Shown: positions 9,233 to 17,052 of the stretch, one piece after another
Position numbering within the stretch: the first letter of the stretch is position 1
How the letters are laid out: every line of letters starts with the position of its first letter
Source: Bordetella pertussis 18323
Lineage (GTDB): Bacteria > Pseudomonadota > Gammaproteobacteria > Burkholderiales > Burkholderiaceae_B
Assembly (NCBI RefSeq): GCF_000306945.1
Contig: NC_018518.1
Location: forward strand, 3,038,001 to 3,102,000
Length of the DNA: 64,000 nucleotides
Reading direction: 5' to 3'
Position numbers and translations under genes: made by a program
The notes under the pieces: generated by a model
Databases searched by the model: none
What the model saw: the letters and a program-made list of their open reading frames with translations, nothing else
Told to the model about the DNA's origin: nothing

Positions 9233-10060
9233 ATGCCGGAACTGCCTGAAGTCGAGACCACCCGACGGGGAATCGACACCGTCATAACGGGCCGGACGCT
9301 ACGCCGCCTGGTCGTGCGCGAAGCGCGCATGCGCTGGCCCATTCCACCCGCCCTGCCCGATCTGCTGGCCGGCCGCACCGTGCTCGAATGCGGGCGGCGC
9401 GGCAAATACCTGCTGCTGCGCTTCGACCATGGCGTGCAGATCGTGCACCTGGGCATGTCCGGATCGCTGCGCCGGGTGCCCGAGCAGGAGGCGCCGCGCA
9501 AGCACGACCACGTCGACTGGGTTTTCGACCACGCCGTCCTGCGGCTGCACGATCCGCGCCGCTTCGGCGCGGTGCTGTGGCACCCCGACGAGGCCGGCCC
9601 GATCGCCGCCCACCCGCTGCTGGCCCGCCTGGGCATCGAACCGTTCGACCCGCGCTTTGACGGCCGCTGGCTGCACGCCTACTTCCGCGGACGCCGGGTC
9701 GCCATCAAGCAGGCCCTGCTGGCCGGCGACGCCGTGGTGGGCGTGGGCAACATCTACGCATCGGAAAGCCTGTTTCGCGCCGGCATCGATCCGCGCACGG
9801 CCGCCCAGCGCGTCTCGGCGGCGCGCTGCGACCGGCTGGCGGCCGCCATCCGCGCCACCCTGTCGGACGCGCTGGATTCCGGCGGCAGCACGCTGCGCGA
9901 CTACGTCGGCGCCAGCGGCGAGCCGGGCGCGTATTTCGCCATCCACGCCGCCGTCTACGAGCGCGCCGGCCTGCCCTGCCGCGTGTGCGGCACGCCGATC
10001 CGCCGCCTGGTGCAGGGCCAGCGCGCCACGTATTTCTGTCCGAGCTGCCAGAAACGCTAG
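9233..10060 (+). CDS. mutM: Formamidopyrimidine-DNA glycosylase (Fpg)
   Basis: Removes 8-oxoguanine and formamidopyrimidines and cuts the AP site. At 275 residues it is full length. Key features are the N-terminal catalytic PELPEVET after the initiator Met, the Lys in [11 protein letters not shown], the helix-two-turn-helix [18 protein letters not shown], and the C-terminal zinc finger CRVCG...CPSC. The start is ATG 9233, since the mature enzyme must begin with Pro-Glu. It is divergent from the TPR gene. Confidence 0.98.
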   Translation: MPELPEVETTRRGIDTVITGRTLRRLVVREARMRWPIPPALPDLLAGRTVLECGRRGKYLLLRFDHGVQIVHLGMSGSLRRVPEQEAPRKHDHVDWVFDHAVLRLHDPRRFGAVLWHPDEAGPIAAHPLLARLGIEPFDPRFDGRWLHAYFRGRRVAIKQALLAGDAVVGVGNIYASESLFRAGIDPRTAAQRVSAARCDRLAAAIRATLSDALDSGGSTLRDYVGASGEPGAYFAIHAAVYERAGLPCRVCGTPIRRLVQGQRATYFCPSCQKR

Positions 10061-10083
10061 GGAATTCGTCTATAGCAAACGTA

Positions 10084-10113
10084 TTGCACAAAAAACAAAC
10101 GCCGCGCTATATT
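10084..10113 (+). promoter_or_regulatory. Candidate sigma-70 promoter for the 10151-13106 operon
   Basis: TTGCAC (10084-10089) and TATATT (10108-10113) are separated by 18 bp in the mutM-10151 gap. Transcription would begin near 10120, giving a leader of about 30 bases before GTG 10151. Confidence 0.5.
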
Positions 10114-10143
10114 TCCTTCCACGCATTCGTATAAGTGGAAGGA
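10114..10143 (+). promoter_or_regulatory. Inverted repeat that includes the ribosome-binding site of the 10151 gene
   Basis: TCCTTCCAC (10114-10122) pairs perfectly with GTGGAAGGA (10135-10143). The right arm contains the ribosome-binding site GGAAGGAG (10137-10144) for GTG 10151. In RNA this would hide the site. If the promoter at 10084-10113 is right, however, most of the left arm is untranscribed and the repeat may act as DNA. Confidence 0.45.
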
Positions 10144-10150
10144 GCCCACC

Positions 10151-11104
10151 GTGAGCAAACAATTCGCCTCGCATGCCGACCTGGAAGACAAGGTCGTTTC
10201 GTTCGAAAAACTCTCCGACAACGCCTACGCCTATACGGCCGAAGGCGACCCCAACACCGGCATCATCGTCGGCGACGACGCGGTCATGGTGGTCGATACC
10301 CAGGCCACGCCCGTCATGGCCCAGGACGTGATCCGCCGCGTGCGCGAAGTCACCGACAAGCCCATCAAGTACATCCTGCTGTCGCACTACCACGCCGTGC
10401 GCGTGTTCGGCGCCTCGGCCTACGGCGCCCAGGAAATCCTGGCCAGCCGCGACACCTACGACCTGATCGCCGAGCGCGGCGAACAAGACAAGGCCAGCGA
10501 GATCGGCCGCTTCCCGCGCCTGTTCCGCAACGTCGAATCGATCCCGCCCGGCCTGGTGTGGCCCACCATGACGTTCAAGGGCGAAATGACGGTCGACCTG
10601 GGCAACCTGGAAGTCAAGCTGCTGCAGGTCGGCCGCGGCCATACCAAGGGCGACACCATCGCCTGGCTGCCCGAGCAGAAGATCCTGTTCGCCGGCGATC
10701 TGGTCGAGTACCAGTCCACCCCGTACTGCGGCGACTGCTATTTCCGCGAATGGCCGGCCACGCTGGACGCGCTGGCGGGCTTCGAGGCCGAGAAAATGGT
10801 CCCGGGCCGCGGCCCGGCGCTCAAGAGCGCCACCGAAGTGCGCCAGGGCCTGGCCGGCACGCGCGCCTTCCTGACCGACCTGTACGCCGCCGTCAACCGC
10901 GGCGTGGCCGATGGCAAGGACCTCAAGACGATTTACCGCGAGGTCTACGATTTCATGAAGCCGCGCTACAGCCAGTGGGTGATCTTCGACCACTGCATGC
11001 CGTTCAACGTCTCGCGCGCCTACGACGAGGCAACCGGCCACTACGATCCGCGCATCTGGACCGACAAGCGCGACATCGAGATGTGGCAGCAGCTCGAAGG
11101 CTGA
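10151..11104 (+). CDS. Metallo-beta-lactamase-fold hydrolase, atypical metal motif
   Basis: A 317-residue MBL-fold protein. The core is recognisable: GIIVGDDAVMVVDTQATP, YILLSHYHAVRVFGAS, VGRGHTKGDTIAWLPEQKILFAGDLVE. The usual HxHxDH becomes HYHAVR, so the Asp and third His of the metal box are absent, while the later His (GHTKGD) and Asp (AGDLVE) remain. This points to a mono-metal or altered active site. The start is GTG 10151 with a strong GGAAGGAG. It heads a likely operon with a flavin monooxygenase and a DUF2783 protein, beside homogentisate genes, so a role in aromatic-acid breakdown (ring-cleavage product or ester hydrolysis) is possible but unproven. Confidence 0.8.
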   Translation: MSKQFASHADLEDKVVSFEKLSDNAYAYTAEGDPNTGIIVGDDAVMVVDTQATPVMAQDVIRRVREVTDKPIKYILLSHYHAVRVFGASAYGAQEILASRDTYDLIAERGEQDKASEIGRFPRLFRNVESIPPGLVWPTMTFKGEMTVDLGNLEVKLLQVGRGHTKGDTIAWLPEQKILFAGDLVEYQSTPYCGDCYFREWPATLDALAGFEAEKMVPGRGPALKSATEVRQGLAGTRAFLTDLYAAVNRGVADGKDLKTIYREVYDFMKPRYSQWVIFDHCMPFNVSRAYDEATGHYDPRIWTDKRDIEMWQQLEG

Positions 11105-11205
11105 TCGCCCCGCCGCATCGATGGGCCCGGCCGGCGGCCTTTGCGCCGGCCGCGCGCCCTGCATGAACAAAAGACCAAGACATACCCGCCACGCAGGAGA
11201 CAGTC

Positions 11206-12885
11206 GTGGGAGACATCGACTACCAGGCGATCGAGTTCGCCTATACGAAATGCGCCGACCAGCAGCGCGACACGCCGGCCCGGCACTGTGTGATCGTGGT
11301 GGGCGCGGGCCCGGTGGGCCTGACCACGGCGCTGGACCTGGCGCGGCAAGGCCTGCGGGTCGTGGTGCTGGATGACGACTACCGCCTGTCGACCGGCTCG
11401 CGCGCCATCTGCTTCGCCAAGCGCACGCTGGAGATCTGGGACCGCCTGGGCGTGGGCCAGCGCATGGTCGACAAGGGCGTATCGTGGAACGTCGGCAAGG
11501 TGTTCTTCCGCGACCAGGAAGTCTGGCGCTTCGACCTGCTGCCCGAGCCCGGGCACCGGCGCCCGGCCTTCATCAACCTGCAGCAGTATTACGCCGAGGG
11601 CTACCTGCACGAACTGGCCAGCGCCCAGCCGGGCATCGAGCTGCGCTGGAAAAGCAAGGTGGTGGGCGTGGCGCAGCAGGCCGATGGCGTGCAGGTCACG
11701 GTCGACACGCCCGACGGCGCCTACGCCCTGCATGCCGACTGGCTGGTCGCCTGCGACGGCGCGCGCTCGCCGGTGCGCAAGCTGCTGGACCTGGAAACCC
11801 ATGGCCGGGTATTCAAGGACCGCTTCCTGATCGCCGACGTGAAGATGGCGGCCGATTATCCCGCTGAGCGCTGGTTCTGGTTCGACCCGCCCTTCCACCC
11901 CAATCAGTCGGTCCTGCTGCACATGCAGCCCGACAATGTCTGGCGCATCGATTTCCAGCTGGGCTGGAACGCCGACCCTGTCGAGGCCGTCAAGCCCGAG
12001 AACGTGCTGCCGCGCATCCGCGCCCTGCTGGGCCCGGACGCCGACTTCGAACTGGAGTGGGTGAGCGTCTACACCTTCGCCTGCGAGCGCATGGACCATT
12101 TCCGCCATGGGCGCGTGGTGTTCGCCGGCGATTCGGCCCACCGCGTCTCGCCGTTCGGCGCGCGCGGCGCCAATAGCGGCGTGCAGGACGCCGAGAACCT
12201 GGCCTGGAAGCTGAAGCTGGTGCTGGCGGGCCACGCCCCCGAATCGCTGATCGACAGCTACGCCGCCGAACGCGAATACGCCGCCGACGAGAACATCCTG
12301 AATTCGTCGCGCTCGACCGACTTCATCACGCCCAAGAGCGAAGTCAGCCGCACCTTCCGCAACGCCGTGCTCAACCTGGCGCGCCAGCATCCGTTCGCGC
12401 GCACGCTGGTCAACAGCGGCCGCCTGTCGGTGTCGGCCGCCTACGCCGACTCGCCGCTGAACACGCCCGACAGCGACCCCTATGCCGGCACGATGCGGCC
12501 GGGCGCCGTGGCGCTGGACGCGCCCGTACGGGCGGACGCGCAGCCCGGCTGGTGGCTGTCCCAGCTCGATGGCGGGTTCGCGCTGGCGCTGTTCTGCGGC
12601 GCCGAGACGCCGCGGGCCGATATGCTGGACGCGCTGCGGGCACTGCAGCAGGACGAGGTGCCCGTGCAGCCCATCCTGGTCTGCGACGCGGGCGCCGCGC
12701 CGGCCGCCGCGCCCGCAGGGGTGCGCGTGGTCGAGGACAGCGAAGGCTGGCTGGCCCGCCGCTACGACGCCCGGCCCGGCACCTGCTACCTGATCCGCCC
12801 CGACCAACACATTGCGGCGCGCTTTCGCGCCTTCGACGCCCAGGCCGTCCGGCGGGCGCTGGCGCGCGCCATCGGCCGCGCGTAA
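11206..12885 (+). CDS. FAD-dependent aromatic monooxygenase (PheA/MhpA/MhaA-like)
   Basis: A 559-residue class A flavoprotein hydroxylase. It has the FAD beta-alpha-beta motif VIVVGAGPVGLTTA at about 28-42, the DG motif VACDGARSPVRK, and the GD motif FAGDSAHRVSPFGARGANSG, with a C-terminal thioredoxin-like domain. It would hydroxylate a phenolic ring using NAD(P)H and O2. The start is GTG 11206 after a purine-rich site (AGGAGA). The next gene is a DUF2783 protein, and hmgA lies 1.3 kb away. In Pseudomonas putida the flavoprotein MhaA with the small MhaB makes homogentisate from 3-hydroxyphenylacetate; this pair may be the counterpart. The substrate is inferred. Confidence 0.85.
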   Translation: MGDIDYQAIEFAYTKCADQQRDTPARHCVIVVGAGPVGLTTALDLARQGLRVVVLDDDYRLSTGSRAICFAKRTLEIWDRLGVGQRMVDKGVSWNVGKVFFRDQEVWRFDLLPEPGHRRPAFINLQQYYAEGYLHELASAQPGIELRWKSKVVGVAQQADGVQVTVDTPDGAYALHADWLVACDGARSPVRKLLDLETHGRVFKDRFLIADVKMAADYPAERWFWFDPPFHPNQSVLLHMQPDNVWRIDFQLGWNADPVEAVKPENVLPRIRALLGPDADFELEWVSVYTFACERMDHFRHGRVVFAGDSAHRVSPFGARGANSGVQDAENLAWKLKLVLAGHAPESLIDSYAAEREYAADENILNSSRSTDFITPKSEVSRTFRNAVLNLARQHPFARTLVNSGRLSVSAAYADSPLNTPDSDPYAGTMRPGAVALDAPVRADAQPGWWLSQLDGGFALALFCGAETPRADMLDALRALQQDEVPVQPILVCDAGAAPAAAPAGVRVVEDSEGWLARRYDARPGTCYLIRPDQHIAARFRAFDAQAVRRALARAIGRA

Positions 12886-12896
12886 AGGAGCCCATC

Positions 12897-13106
12897 ATGC
12901 CCCTGATCACCACGCCCAACCTGGCGGGCCCCGACAATTTCTACGAAGCGCTGATCGACACGCACCGCGACCTCAGCGACGAACAGAGCCGCGAGCTGAA
13001 CGCGGCGCTGATCCTGCTGCTGGCCAACCATATCGGCGACATGGCGGTGCTGCGCGCGGCCCTGGAGCACGCGCGCCAGTCCGTCGTCGCCCCGCCGGCG
13101 CCCTGA
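12897..13106 (+). CDS. DUF2783 small protein, possible coupling subunit
   Basis: A 69-residue acidic protein (LITTPNLAGPDNFYEALIDT, DLSDEQSRELNAALILLLAN) that fits DUF2783. It starts at ATG 12897 after AAAGGAG, 11 bases past the monooxygenase stop. DUF2783 genes regularly sit directly behind FAD monooxygenases. By analogy with the small MhaB protein it may couple hydroxylation to NADH use; this is inference. It ends 9 bp before the convergent LysR gene. Confidence 0.8.
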   Translation: MPLITTPNLAGPDNFYEALIDTHRDLSDEQSRELNAALILLLANHIGDMAVLRAALEHARQSVVAPPAP

Positions 13107-13115
13107 GCCGGCCGT

Positions 13116-14024
13116 TCAGGGCGCGTCGGCGAACGCCTGCACGATCAGCGCACGCAACCACTGGCTGCCGCTGTCGCGCTGGAAGCGCCGATGCCAGTAC
13201 AGGTTGGTCTGCAGCGTGGGCATGCGCAGGGGCGGCGTCAGCAAGCCCAGGCCGAAATGCGGGGCGGCGCTGGCCGCCAGTTTCTGCGGCACCGTGGCCA
13301 GCAGATCGGTGGTGCTGACGATGTACGGCACCGCCGCGAAATGCGGCACGCTGAAGTGCTCGCCCAGCGTCACGCCGGCGCGCTCCAGCGACTGGTTCAC
13401 CTGCCCGTAAGGGGTGGCGTGCGACACCACCAGATGATGCGCGGCCCGGAACGCCTTCAGGCTCATGCCCTCGTGCGCGCTGGGATGCCCCTGGCGATAC
13501 AGCGTGGCGTAGCCCTGGCGAAACAGCATGCGCTGCATGACGGCGCCGCCCAGGTCGGCGAACGCGCCGATCGCCAGGTCGACCCGGCCGGCGTCCATCT
13601 CGCGCTGCAGGTCGGCGCCCTGCAGACGCAGCGAATCGATGCGCACGCCCGGCGCATGGCGCGCGCACTGGTCCATCAGGCGCGGCATGAAATGAATTTC
13701 CCCGACATCCGACATGGCGATGCGAAAGCGCCGTGTGCTGGCCCGCGGCTCGAAGTCCTGGGTGGCGTCCAGCGCATGCGACAGCAGCGCCAGCGCCTCG
13801 CCCACCGGCCCGCCCAGGCGCTCGGCATGCGGCGTGGGCTGCATGCCCTGCGCCGTGCGCACGAACAGATCGTCGCCGCAGGCCGCGCGCAGGCGCCGCA
13901 GCGCATTGCTGACCGCCGGCTGCGACAGGTCGAGCTGGCGCGCCACGGCGGAGATGCTGCGCTCCTGCAGCAGGCGCTGGAAGATCACCAGCAGGTTGAG
14001 ATCGATGTTGCGCAGTTCCGCCAT
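13116..14024 (-). CDS. LysR-type transcriptional regulator
   Basis: A 302-residue LTTR. The N-terminal winged helix-turn-helix ([47 protein letters not shown]) is followed by the effector-binding domain. It is divergent from hmgA and convergent with the monooxygenase operon, so it most likely controls hmgA-fahA and perhaps the monooxygenase genes in response to an aromatic acid. The effector cannot be read from the sequence. Confidence 0.93.
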   Translation of the reverse strand: MAELRNIDLNLLVIFQRLLQERSISAVARQLDLSQPAVSNALRRLRAACGDDLFVRTAQGMQPTPHAERLGGPVGEALALLSHALDATQDFEPRASTRRFRIAMSDVGEIHFMPRLMDQCARHAPGVRIDSLRLQGADLQREMDAGRVDLAIGAFADLGGAVMQRMLFRQGYATLYRQGHPSAHEGMSLKAFRAAHHLVVSHATPYGQVNQSLERAGVTLGEHFSVPHFAAVPYIVSTTDLLATVPQKLAASAAPHFGLGLLTPPLRMPTLQTNLYWHRRFQRDSGSQWLRALIVQAFADAP

Positions 14025-14206
14025 GGAGCACCATTATTCACGAAATTTATAGCCACTATTTTTGCATTCCCGTAGTCATAGCGGGCAATTTTGCGCAGAA
14101 TGGCTCGAACGCGCTTTTTCCACGGCCGCTTCCCGCGCGCCGCCCCCACGAAAAAAAGCCCGGACGGCCACCGCGCCGAACCAGGCTGCACCGCCAGGAG
14201 GCATCC
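14025..14206. promoter_or_regulatory. Divergent regulatory region lysR / hmgA
   Basis: This 182-bp gap is AT-rich at 14030-14100. It holds several T-N11-A-like candidates, for example around ATTCACGAAATTTATAG (14036-14052) and CTATTTTTGCATTCCCGTAG (14055-14074). These are where an LTTR would bind. I cannot choose one site. The hmgA ribosome-binding site is CAGGAGG (14196-14202). Confidence 0.4.
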
Positions 14207-15505
14207 ATGTCCTTGCACTATCAGACCGGCTTCGGCAACGCCTGCGCCACCGAGGCCCTGCCCGGCGCCCTGCCCGCCGGCCGCAATTCGCCGCAGATCT
14301 GTCCCTACGGCCTGTACGCCGAGCAACTGTCCGGCACGGCCTTCACCGCCCCGCGCGCCGAGAATCGCCGCTCCTGGCTGTACCGCATCCGTCCGGGCGT
14401 GCAGCACCTGCCGTTCGCGCCGTTCGCCGGCGCGCAGCGCTGGCTGAGCGACTTCGGCCGCCAGCCGGTCACGCCCAACCAGTTGCGCTGGAGCCCGCTG
14501 CCGATGCCGGACGCGCCCACCGATTTCATCGACGGCATGCACACCTGGGGCGGCAACGGCGGCCCCGAGGAGCAAAGCGGCGTGGGCATCCACCTGTACG
14601 CGGCCAACCGCTCGATGCAGGGGCGCTTCTTCTACAACGCCGACGGCGAAATGCTGATCGTGCCGCAGCAGGGCCGCCTTCGCCTGGCCACCGAGCTGGG
14701 CCTGATCGACATCGAACCCTATGAAATCGCCGTCGTCCCGCGCGGCGTGCGCCTGCGCGTCGAACTGCTCGACGACGTGGCGCGCGGCTACGTGCTGGAG
14801 AACTTCGGCACGGCCATGCGCCTGCCGGAACTGGGCCCCATCGGCTCGAACTGCCTGGCCAACGCGCGCGACTTCCAGATCCCGGTGGCCTGGTACGAAG
14901 ACGTCGAGGGCGATTTCGAGCTCATCGCCAAGTTCACCGGCGGCTTCTGGCGCGCGCCGATCACCCATTCGCCGCTGAACGTGGTGGCCTGGCACGGCAC
15001 GCACGCGCCCTACAAGTACGACCTGCGCAACTTCAACACGGTCGGTTCGATCAGCTACGATCACCCCGATCCGTCGATCTTCACCGTGCTGACGTCGCCC
15101 TCGGACACCCCGGGCACCGCGAACATGGATTTCGCCATCTTCCCGCCGCGCATCCTGGCGATGGAGAACACGTTCCGTCCGCCCTGGTTCCACCGCAATA
15201 TCGCCAGCGAATTCATGGGCCTGATCCACGGCGTCTACGACGCCAAGGCCGAAGGCTTCGCGCCGGGCGGCGCCAGCCTGCACAACTGCATGAGCGGCCA
15301 TGGCCCGGACGCCGATACCTTCGAGAAAGCCAGCCACGCCGATACCAGCCAGGCCCACTACATTCGCGATACCATGGCCTTCATGTTCGAGACGCGCCGC
15401 GTGATCCGCCCCACGGCGCAGGCCCTGGCTTCGCCCCAGCGCCAGGATGACTACTATCAGTGCTGGCAGGGGTTGCAGAAGCACTTCGACCCCGAACAGG
15501 CCTGA
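14207..15505 (+). CDS. hmgA: Homogentisate 1,2-dioxygenase
   Basis: Fe(II) dioxygenase that opens homogentisate to maleylacetoacetate in Tyr/Phe catabolism. The 432-residue length is normal. It begins [20 protein letters not shown]. The iron ligands are visible in the C-terminal half: His and Glu in [14 protein letters not shown] and His in [19 protein letters not shown] lies 5 bases upstream of ATG. It is followed by fahA after 108 bp. No maleylacetoacetate isomerase gene is in the window. Confidence 0.97.
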   Translation: MSLHYQTGFGNACATEALPGALPAGRNSPQICPYGLYAEQLSGTAFTAPRAENRRSWLYRIRPGVQHLPFAPFAGAQRWLSDFGRQPVTPNQLRWSPLPMPDAPTDFIDGMHTWGGNGGPEEQSGVGIHLYAANRSMQGRFFYNADGEMLIVPQQGRLRLATELGLIDIEPYEIAVVPRGVRLRVELLDDVARGYVLENFGTAMRLPELGPIGSNCLANARDFQIPVAWYEDVEGDFELIAKFTGGFWRAPITHSPLNVVAWHGTHAPYKYDLRNFNTVGSISYDHPDPSIFTVLTSPSDTPGTANMDFAIFPPRILAMENTFRPPWFHRNIASEFMGLIHGVYDAKAEGFAPGGASLHNCMSGHGPDADTFEKASHADTSQAHYIRDTMAFMFETRRVIRPTAQALASPQRQDDYYQCWQGLQKHFDPEQA

Positions 15506-15613
15506 GCCCGCGACGCCCCGGCGCCGGCATGCAGCGGCGATGAGCGCGATGTTCATCGCCGTTGGGCATTGCGGCCCGGCCATTTTCCGATTCAAAAGCA
15601 GAGACAAGCAGCC

Positions 15614-16927
15614 ATGAGCAAGCTCAACGAAACCCACGATCCAGCCCTGCAAAGCTGGGTTGCCAGCGCCAACGCCGCCGACACCTCGTTCCCGATCCAG
15701 AACCTGCCGTTCGCCGCGTTCCGCCGCAAGGGTACGCAGGACCCGTTCCGCCCCGGCGTGGCGATCGGCGACGCCATTGTCGACCTGGCGGCGCTGGCCG
15801 CCCAGGCGCCGTTCGACGGCGCCGCCGCGGCCGCGCTGGCCGCCTGCCAGGGCGAACGGCTCAACGCGCTGATGGCGCTCGACCAGGCGCACTGGAGCGC
15901 GCTGCGCCTGGCGCTGTCGCGCGCGCTGCGCGCGGGCTCGGCCCTGCAGGCGCGCATCGAGCCGCTGCTGGTGGCGCAGGCCGAGGCCGAATACACCACG
16001 CCGGCGCACATCGGCGACTACACCGATTTCTACATCTCGGTGCACCACGCCACCGCCGTGGGCAAGCAGTTCCGCCCCGACAACCCCCTGCTGCCCAACT
16101 ACAAGTGGGTGCCCATCGGCTATCACGGCCGCGCCTCCAGCATCGGCGTGGACCAGCGCTTTGCGCGCCCGGTCGGCCAGACCCGTCCGGCGGCCGAAGG
16201 CGAGGCGCCGCAGTTCGGCCCGTGCCAGCGGCTGGACTACGAACTGGAGCTGGGCATCTTCGTGGGCCGCGGCAACGCGCAGGGCGAGCGCATCGCGCTG
16301 GGCGAAGCCGAATCGCACGTGTTCGGCCTGTGCATCCTGAACGACTGGTCCGCGCGCGACATCCAGGCCTGGGAATACCAGCCGCTGGGCCCCTTCCTGG
16401 CCAAGAACTTCGCCTCCACGATTTCGCCCTGGATCGTCACGCTGGAAGCGCTGGAGCCCTTCCGCGCCGCGTGGACGCGCGACGCCGCCGACCCGCAGCC
16501 GCTGCCGTACCTGGAATCGGCCGAGAATCGCGCGCACGGCGCGTTCGACGTGCAGATGGAAGTGCTGATCTCGACCGAGCAGTCGCGCGCCAAGCATGCG
16601 CAGCCGGCACTGCTGTCGCGCAGCAACTTCCGCGACGCCTACTGGAACATCGCGCAGCTGGTGGCCCACCACACGGTCAACGGCTGCAACCTGCAACCCG
16701 GCGACATGATGGGCACCGGCACGCTGTCCGGCCCGCAAGCCTCCGAGGCAGGCTCGCTGCTGGAGCTGACCAACGGCGGCAAGCAGCCGCTCGACCTGCC
16801 CTGGGGCGAACAGCGCACCTTCCTGCAGGACGGCGACCAGATCATCATGCGCGCCGAATGCAGCAAGCCCGGCTATCCCCGCATCGGCTTCGGCGATTGC
16901 GTGGGAACCGTGCTGGCCGCCAAGTAA
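15614..16927 (+). CDS. fahA: Fumarylacetoacetase
   Basis: Hydrolyses fumarylacetoacetate to fumarate and acetoacetate, the last step of Tyr degradation. The 437-residue protein has the N-terminal SH3-like domain (FRPGVAIGDAIVDL) and the FAH catalytic domain (DYTDFYISVHHATAVGKQFR, GYHGRASSIG, ELGIFVG, NDWSARDIQAWEYQPLGPF, MGTGTLSG). ATG 15614 is preferred over the in-frame ATG at 15569, which adds 15 residues not seen in the family. It ends 81 bp before a strong terminator. Confidence 0.97.
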   Translation: MSKLNETHDPALQSWVASANAADTSFPIQNLPFAAFRRKGTQDPFRPGVAIGDAIVDLAALAAQAPFDGAAAAALAACQGERLNALMALDQAHWSALRLALSRALRAGSALQARIEPLLVAQAEAEYTTPAHIGDYTDFYISVHHATAVGKQFRPDNPLLPNYKWVPIGYHGRASSIGVDQRFARPVGQTRPAAEGEAPQFGPCQRLDYELELGIFVGRGNAQGERIALGEAESHVFGLCILNDWSARDIQAWEYQPLGPFLAKNFASTISPWIVTLEALEPFRAAWTRDAADPQPLPYLESAENRAHGAFDVQMEVLISTEQSRAKHAQPALLSRSNFRDAYWNIAQLVAHHTVNGCNLQPGDMMGTGTLSGPQASEAGSLLELTNGGKQPLDLPWGEQRTFLQDGDQIIMRAECSKPGYPRIGFGDCVGTVLAAK

Positions 16928-16935
16928 TCCCCTCC

Positions 16936-17042
16936 GGTGCCTGGCTCCCCGGGCACCATCTCCCGCAGGCCCACAATGCCCCACGGGTGCCAGGCTCCGG
17001 CTTGCCGAAGGTGCCTGTCCCAACCGGGACAGGCACCTTTTT
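16936..17042 (+). terminator. Terminator of hmgA-fahA, with GTGCC-type repeats
   Basis: A perfect 14-bp stem (17008-17021 with 17026-17039) and 4-base loop is followed on the plus strand by TTTTTCCTT. Upstream lie two related pieces: GGTGCC...GGGCACC (16936-16957) and GGTGCCAGGCTCC (16986-16998). All share the GGTGCCTG core, a sequence that recurs in intergenic hairpins of Bordetella and relatives as far as I recall. Confidence 0.85.
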
Positions 17043-17052
17043 CCTTGCGGGC

